A stretch of 64,000 nucleotides of DNA from Butyrivibrio sp. M55 (GTDB taxonomy: Bacteria; Bacillota; Clostridia; Lachnospirales; Lachnospiraceae): positions 62,001 through 126,000 of the forward strand of contig NZ_FPCD01000009.1 of the NCBI RefSeq assembly GCF_900116865.1. Direction: 5' to 3'. Both the position numbers and the translations under genes were made by a program. Of the stretch, positions 59,493 through 64,000 are shown in pieces; position 1 is the first letter of the stretch, and each line of letters starts with the position of its first letter. Below the pieces are notes generated by a model, which was given only the letters and a program-made list of their open reading frames with translations, was not told where the DNA came from and made no database searches.

Positions 59493-60923
59493 ATGAGTAG
59501 TTCTTCACAAGCGAGTCAAAGAATTATCTCTTTGCTCGACGAAAACAGTTTCGTTGAAATTGGTGCTCTTGTGACAGCCAGAAACACAGATTTCAATCTG
59601 AAACAGGAAGAAACACCTTCAGACGGTGTTGTTACCGGTTATGGTGTTATAGACGGTAATCTGGTGTATGTTTATAGTCAGGATGCATCAGTACTTGGCG
59701 GTTCTATAGGTGAGATGCACGCCAAGAAGATCGTTCGCCTGTACGATCTGGCTATCAAGACAGGCTCTCCTGTAATCGGACTTATCGATTCAGCAGGACT
59801 TCGTCTTCAGGAGGCAACAGATGCGCTCAACGCATTTGGAGAGATTTATCTTAAGCAGGTGGAGGCTTCGGGGGTTGTTCCTCAGATCACAGCGATCTTC
59901 GGATCATGTGGTGGTGGACTTGCACTTATCCCTTCAATCACAGACTTCACATTTATGGAATCTGAGAAGGCTAAGCTTTTTGTTAATTCACCTAATGCTC
60001 TTGAGGGCAACTATAAAGAGAAATGTGATACATCCAGTGCAAAGTGGCAGAGTACTGAGGCAGGCAATGTAGACGTTGTTGCCGACGAAGCTACTGTATA
60101 TGCACAGATCAGAGAGCTTGTATCTCTTCTTCCTTCAAACAACGAGGACGGAGATTCATACAAGGAGTGCTCTGACGATCTCAACAGAGCATGCGAGAAC
60201 CTTGACGGTGCTATTGAGGATCCCGCTGTTATTGCAGGTCAGATTGCTGACAACGGTCTTTTCTTTGAGACAAAGAGAGATTATGCTAAAGAGATGGTTA
60301 CCGGTTTCATAAGACTCAACGGAGCAACTGTTGGACTTGTTGGAAACCGTACAGCTATATATGACGAGAACGGAAAGGTTTCTGAGAAGTTCGATGACAA
60401 GCTTACAGCTCATGCATGCGAGAAGGCTGCAGAGTTTGTAAACTTCTGCGATGCTTTTGATCTTCCTGTTCTTACAATCACAAATGCAACAGGATTCGGT
60501 TCATCAAAGTGTGATGAGAAGCATGTTGCAAAGGCTGCAGGTAAGCTTGTTTACGCACTTGCAAATGCTACAGTACCTAAGGTTAACCTTATCACAGGTA
60601 AGGCATTCGGAAGCGCTTATGTGATCATGAATTCAAAGGCAATCGGTGCAGACATCACTATCAGCTGGCCCGGGGCACAGATCGGATCAATGGATGCAAA
60701 ACTTGCTGCAAAGATCATTTGTGATGGAAAAGATGCAGATACTGTTGCAAAGGCTGCAGCTGATTATGCAGAGCTTCAGAACAATGTTAAGAGTGCTGCT
60801 GCGAGAGGATATGTTGATGAGATCATCGAAGCTGCCGATACAAGAAAGTATGTGATCGGTGCTTTTGAGATGCTTTTCACCAAGAGGGATGAACGTCCTG
60901 CAAAGAAGCACGGTACAGTATAA
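59493..60923 (+). CDS. mmdA: Acyl-CoA carboxyltransferase (MmdA/methylmalonyl-CoA decarboxylase alpha-type)
   Basis: A 476-residue carboxyltransferase with N- and C-half crotonase-like domains. Seen: DGVVTGYGVIDGNLVYVYSQD, GSIGEMHAKKIVRLYDLA, the first oxyanion motif FGSCGGGLALIPSITDF (about 135-150) and the C-half GKAFGSAYVIMNSKAIGADI. It moves a carboxyl between an acyl-CoA and biotin. It is about 30-40 residues shorter than typical MmdA (about 510). The gene set that follows indicates a biotin-linked sodium pump. The strong codon bias suggests high expression. Confidence 0.9.
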   Translation: MSSSSQASQRIISLLDENSFVEIGALVTARNTDFNLKQEETPSDGVVTGYGVIDGNLVYVYSQDASVLGGSIGEMHAKKIVRLYDLAIKTGSPVIGLIDSAGLRLQEATDALNAFGEIYLKQVEASGVVPQITAIFGSCGGGLALIPSITDFTFMESEKAKLFVNSPNALEGNYKEKCDTSSAKWQSTEAGNVDVVADEATVYAQIRELVSLLPSNNEDGDSYKECSDDLNRACENLDGAIEDPAVIAGQIADNGLFFETKRDYAKEMVTGFIRLNGATVGLVGNRTAIYDENGKVSEKFDDKLTAHACEKAAEFVNFCDAFDLPVLTITNATGFGSSKCDEKHVAKAAGKLVYALANATVPKVNLITGKAFGSAYVIMNSKAIGADITISWPGAQIGSMDAKLAAKIICDGKDADTVAKAAADYAELQNNVKSAAARGYVDEIIEAADTRKYVIGAFEMLFTKRDERPAKKHGTV

Positions 60924-60940
60924 TGAAGGGAGCGCTCAAA

Positions 60941-61792
60941 ATGAAACGTAAAATTTTAGTTTTGGGAGTGATACTCAGCTGCCTTTTTGGACTCAGTGCT
61001 TGCGGTGAAGCTGCAGAAGGCTCCTTGGACAGTTACAGATATCCGAAAGAACTGTTTGATCCTGGTTCATTGGAGCAGTATGCAACATATATCGAAGATA
61101 AAGTATTTGAGGGATGGTATCTTAACGATATTACACCCGAAAACTTCGATGAGAAGCAGTACCTTGGCTTGGCAATGGAATTTGATGAGAAAAATCTTAC
61201 CATCAAGAGCGTTAATGATGATGATTTCAATGCCATTAAGTCAGGATATTTAAGCTGGTACAAGGCAGTTGAAGAAATTGGTTTTAACAGTGTTGAGACT
61301 CTCAATGATGATATAAAAGTTACCGGAGTTAAATCCTATATCAACGATGATGATATTCTTGTTATAGATGCTACAATTCAGGGAACAAAGCATTCCGCAC
61401 TTATGCAGCTCTATATCAACAACGATTTCAGCATTCGCGATGCAGGTGTTACGGTAGACAAGACACTCGGAGAGAAACTTACAAATGCCGGTCTTAATAC
61501 ACTTCTCGGCATGGGAATGGCTTTTGCCATCCTTATTCTCATCTCGCTTATCATCTGTCTTTTCCCTGTTCTTTTCGGAGAGAAGAAGAAAAAAGTAAGC
61601 GACAAAGATATTGCAGCAAAGGCAATGGATAACACGATCAACCAGATCGCTGAGCAGGAAGATCTCTCCGGAGATTCAGAACTCGTTGCTGTTATCGCCG
61701 CTGCGATCGCTGCGTACGAGGGAAGCGGAAGCACAGATGGATTCCGTGTAAGATCGATCAGAAAAGTAAACAATAATTGGAAAAAATTCTAA
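60941..61792 (+). CDS. Lipoprotein fused to sodium-pump gamma subunit (OadG-like)
   Basis: About 283 residues from the ATG at 60941 with AAGGGAG upstream; the ATG at 60923 overlaps the previous stop and is less likely. A signal with lipobox LSAC is followed by an extracytoplasmic region of about 170 residues (similar in character to DUF3887). One transmembrane helix comes next (TLLGMGMAFAILILISLIICLFPVLFGEKKKK), and it is the OadG-type gamma segment, with a cytoplasmic helical tail ending ELVAVIAAAIAAYEGS and a basic RVRSIRKVNNNWKKF. Ordinary OadG lacks the lipoprotein domain. It should assemble the decarboxylase and hold the carrier. Confidence 0.85.
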   Translation: MKRKILVLGVILSCLFGLSACGEAAEGSLDSYRYPKELFDPGSLEQYATYIEDKVFEGWYLNDITPENFDEKQYLGLAMEFDEKNLTIKSVNDDDFNAIKSGYLSWYKAVEEIGFNSVETLNDDIKVTGVKSYINDDDILVIDATIQGTKHSALMQLYINNDFSIRDAGVTVDKTLGEKLTNAGLNTLLGMGMAFAILILISLIICLFPVLFGEKKKKVSDKDIAAKAMDNTINQIAEQEDLSGDSELVAVIAAAIAAYEGSGSTDGFRVRSIRKVNNNWKKF

Positions 61793-61846
61793 TAATGACA
61801 TCGGGTACACGGAGACTTGAATCTGTGTCGGATGAAAGGAGAAACA

Positions 61847-62203
61847 ATGAAAAACTATACAATAACCGTAAACGGAAACGTATATGATGTAACAGTAGAA
61901 GAAGGCGCAGGAAGCGGAGTAGCTCCTGTAGCTTCAAGTGCACCTAAGGCTCCTGTAGCTCCTGTTAAGAAGGCAAGCACAGGTGCAGGTTCAATCAAGG
62001 TTGAGGCAGGTGCTGCCGGAAAGATCCTTAAGATCAATGCCAGCGTTGGACAGGCTGTAAAGAAGGGCGATACAGTTATCACTCTTGAGTCTATGAAGAT
62101 GGAGATCCCTATGGTAGCTCCTTCAGACGGAACAGTTGCAAGTATTGATGTTGCAGCAGGCGATTCTGTAGAGGCAGGAACAGTTCTTGCAACTCTTAAT
62201 TGA
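61847..62203 (+). CDS. Biotin carboxyl carrier protein of the sodium pump
   Basis: A 118-residue carrier from the ATG at 61847 (AAAGGAGAAA upstream). It has an N-terminal strand MKNYTITVNGNVYDVTVEE, an Ala/Pro/Lys linker, and a C-terminal biotinyl domain whose target lysine lies in LESMKMEIP (about 88). It shuttles the carboxyl group between the transferases and the beta subunit. Confidence 0.94.
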   Translation: MKNYTITVNGNVYDVTVEEGAGSGVAPVASSAPKAPVAPVKKASTGAGSIKVEAGAAGKILKINASVGQAVKKGDTVITLESMKMEIPMVAPSDGTVASIDVAAGDSVEAGTVLATLN

Positions 62204-62247
62204 TGAATCAGAGAAAGTATTATTTTATACAGAAATGAGGATAAAAA

Positions 62248-63390
62248 ATGGATTACATAGTTAAGACATTATCTAATCTCTGGGATCAAACTGCATTTAC
62301 TTCAATGTCTGTCGGCAACTATGTCATGGTTGTCGTAGCATTGGTTTTCCTGTATCTTGCAATTGCCAAGGGATTTGAGCCATTACTTTTGGTTCCGATT
62401 TCGTTTGGTATGCTTCTTGTAAATATCTACCCTGCTATTATGGCTGAGCCTGTTGGCGAGTCTGCAGGTGGATTGTTACATTACTTCTACATCCTTGATG
62501 AGTGGGCAATTCTTCCTTCTCTTATCTTCATGGGTGTAGGTGCTATGACGGATTTCGGACCGCTTATTGCAAACCCTATAAGCTTCCTTATGGGTGCAGC
62601 TGCACAGTTCGGTATTTTTGCAGCTTACTTTATTGCTATTGCACTTGGTTTCAACGATCAAGCTGCAGCAGCTATTTCAATCATCGGTGGAGCAGACGGC
62701 CCTACTTCAATTTTCCTGGCTTCTAAGCTTCATCAGACAGCAATTTTAGGACCTATCGCGGTTGCGGCATATTCATATATGTCACTGGTTCCAATGATCC
62801 AGCCGCCTATCATGAAACTTCTTACAACTCAGAAGGAAAGAACAATCAAGATGCAGCAGCTCAGAGAAGTTACCAAGCTTGAGAAGATTCTTTTCCCTGT
62901 AGTAGTTACAGTAGTTGTAAGTATGATTCTTCCCACAACAGCTCCTCTTATCGGAATGTTGATGCTTGGAAACATATTCAGAGAGTCAGGCGTTGTTCGT
63001 CAGCTTCAGGAGACAGCTTCAAATGCACTTATGTACATTGTAGTTATCCTTCTCGGAACTTCTGTTGGTGCAACAACAAGTGCTGAGGCTTTCCTTAATA
63101 TGACAACAATCAAGATCGTTATTCTTGGTCTTTGCGCATTCGCTATCGGAACTGCCGCAGGTTGCCTTCTTGGTAAGCTGTTGTGCTTCATTACGAAGGG
63201 CAAGATCAATCCGCTTATCGGATCAGCCGGTGTATCAGCCGTTCCGATGGCAGCTCGTGTATCACAGAAAGTTGGTGCAGAATACGATCCTTCCAACTTC
63301 CTGCTTATGCATGCAATGGGACCTAACGTTGCCGGTGTTATCGGTACAGCGGTAGTTGCAGGTACATTCATGGCAGTATTTGGAGTATAA
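62248..63390 (+). CDS. oadB: Sodium-translocating decarboxylase beta subunit
   Basis: A 380-residue polytopic membrane protein with about ten hydrophobic segments. Family motifs are [32 protein letters not shown] (with the conserved membrane Asp, about 149) and [20 protein letters not shown] (with the catalytic Ser/Arg, about 330). It decarboxylates biotin-CO2 while exporting sodium ions. Its place between the carrier and the alpha subunit is typical of oxaloacetate/methylmalonyl-CoA/glutaconyl-CoA decarboxylase operons. Confidence 0.96.
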   Translation: MDYIVKTLSNLWDQTAFTSMSVGNYVMVVVALVFLYLAIAKGFEPLLLVPISFGMLLVNIYPAIMAEPVGESAGGLLHYFYILDEWAILPSLIFMGVGAMTDFGPLIANPISFLMGAAAQFGIFAAYFIAIALGFNDQAAAAISIIGGADGPTSIFLASKLHQTAILGPIAVAAYSYMSLVPMIQPPIMKLLTTQKERTIKMQQLREVTKLEKILFPVVVTVVVSMILPTTAPLIGMLMLGNIFRESGVVRQLQETASNALMYIVVILLGTSVGATTSAEAFLNMTTIKIVILGLCAFAIGTAAGCLLGKLLCFITKGKINPLIGSAGVSAVPMAARVSQKVGAEYDPSNFLLMHAMGPNVAGVIGTAVVAGTFMAVFGV

Positions 63391-63414
63391 ATCACAGAAA
63401 GGGTGAAAATAGAT

Positions 63415-64000
63415 ATGGCAGATATTGAAAAGAAACCAATTCGTATCAATGAGACTGTTCTGCGTGATGCTCATCAGTCACTTATCGCAACAAGAATGCC
63501 CACAGAGGTTATGTTGCCTATCATCGATACAATGGATCAGGTTGGATATAACGCAGTAGAGTGCTGGGGCGGTGCTACATTCGACGCTTGCATGAGATTC
63601 CTTAAGGAAGATCCTTGGGAGAGACTTCGTAAGCTCCGTGCAGGATTCAAGAATACAAAGCTTCAGATGCTCCTTCGTGGACAGAACATTCTCGGATACA
63701 AGCACTATCCGGATGACGTTGTTGATTACTTCGTTCAGAAGTCAATCGCAAACGGTATTGATATAATCAGAATTTTCGACTGTCTTAACGACCTTAGAAA
63801 CCTTGAGGCTTCTGTTAAGGCATGTAAGAAAGAGGGCGGACATGCTCAGATCGCTCTTGCATACACACTTGGTGATGCATATACAGAAGAGTACTGGATG
63901 AATATCGCTAAGGATATCGAGTCTATGGGTGCAGATTCAATCTGTATCAAGGACATGGCAGGACTTCTTCTTCCTTATGAGGCTGAGAAGCTCGTTAAAG
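63415..64000 (+). CDS. Oxaloacetate decarboxylase alpha / pyruvate carboxylase B-type carboxyltransferase (partial)
   Basis: The open frame starts at ATG 63415 (AAAGGGTG upstream) and runs past base 64000; 195 codons are visible. It shows the biotin-dependent carboxyltransferase of the HMGL-like TIM-barrel type: INETVLRDAHQSLIATRM (metal-binding Asp), AVECWGGATFDACMRFL, LLRGQNILGYKHYPDDVV, IIRIFDCLNDLRNLE and ICIKDMAGLL. The substrate is oxaloacetate or pyruvate. The C-terminal biotinyl domain, if any, lies outside the window; a separate carrier is present upstream. Confidence 0.95.
   Translation, partial: MADIEKKPIRINETVLRDAHQSLIATRMPTEVMLPIIDTMDQVGYNAVECWGGATFDACMRFLKEDPWERLRKLRAGFKNTKLQMLLRGQNILGYKHYPDDVVDYFVQKSIANGIDIIRIFDCLNDLRNLEASVKACKKEGGHAQIALAYTLGDAYTEEYWMNIAKDIESMGADSICIKDMAGLLLPYEAEKLVK

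Overview
This window looks like a chromosomal segment of a strictly anaerobic, low-GC Gram-positive bacterium of the Lachnospiraceae, most like Butyrivibrio/Pseudobutyrivibrio. That placement is inferred from gene content: groESL with a CIRCE operator, Rex, a biotin-dependent sodium-pump decarboxylase operon, the carboxyspermidine route to polyamines, a DUF4349 lipoprotein, an M16C peptidase, class B sortase and an ECF S-component/radical SAM pair. I saw no rRNA, tRNA, CRISPR array, prophage or complete insertion sequence. The only mobile-element-type gene is an Rpn/PD-(D/E)XK nuclease at 11275-12147.

Layout. 1-5.8 kb: start of an unknown minus-strand gene, an NfeD/SPFH membrane pair, a metallophosphoesterase, an SseB-like protein, small coiled-coil proteins and a lipoprotein. 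5.8-8.3 kb: groES-groEL under a CIRCE operator, with an unusual multi-arm inverted-repeat element between the genes and more large inverted repeats after groEL. 8.3-11.3 kb: a membrane-anchored amidase and, divergently, a preQ1-I-type riboswitch with terminator controlling a YhhQ-family queuosine-precursor transporter and a small radical SAM protein. 11.3-17.8 kb: Rpn nuclease, an acidic repeat protein, an MFS carrier, a second transporter/radical SAM pair (ECF S-component plus TatD-linked-type radical SAM), and an LprI-like lipoprotein.

17.9-24.9 kb: an apparently complete arginine-to-spermidine cluster (arginine decarboxylase, spermidine synthase homologue, carboxynorspermidine/carboxyspermidine dehydrogenase and decarboxylase, agmatine deiminase, N-carbamoylputrescine amidohydrolase). 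25.0-29.4 kb, minus strand: three secreted 5'-nucleotidase-like paralogues, the third having lost most metal ligands and gained many cysteines and a 15-residue repeat tail. 29.4-38.2 kb: Hsp33, Rex, a coiled-coil protein, the NAD(P)HX repair enzyme, alanine racemase, a membrane J-domain-like protein, a CNNM/CBS protein and YebC.

38.3-42.6 kb holds a 1444-residue protein: a polytopic membrane domain followed by about 950 residues of Glu/Arg/Gln-rich helix encoded partly by 39-bp tandem repeats. After it come an M16C peptidase, a DUF4349 lipoprotein, era, recO, a lipoprotein, glyS and alaS. 53-59.3 kb: a small membrane protein, a chemoreceptor, sortase B, rpsU (58 aa), a membrane phosphoesterase, and scpA-scpB. 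59.5 kb to the end: a sodium-pumping biotin decarboxylase operon (MmdA-type carboxyltransferase, a lipoprotein-fused gamma subunit, biotin carrier, beta subunit, and the start of an OadA/PycB-type alpha subunit that runs off the window).

Themes: queuosine-precursor salvage (two transporter/radical SAM pairs 5 kb apart), polyamine synthesis, sodium energetics, and translation/chromosome housekeeping. All functional calls come from reading the translated sequence and remembered family features; no database search was run.
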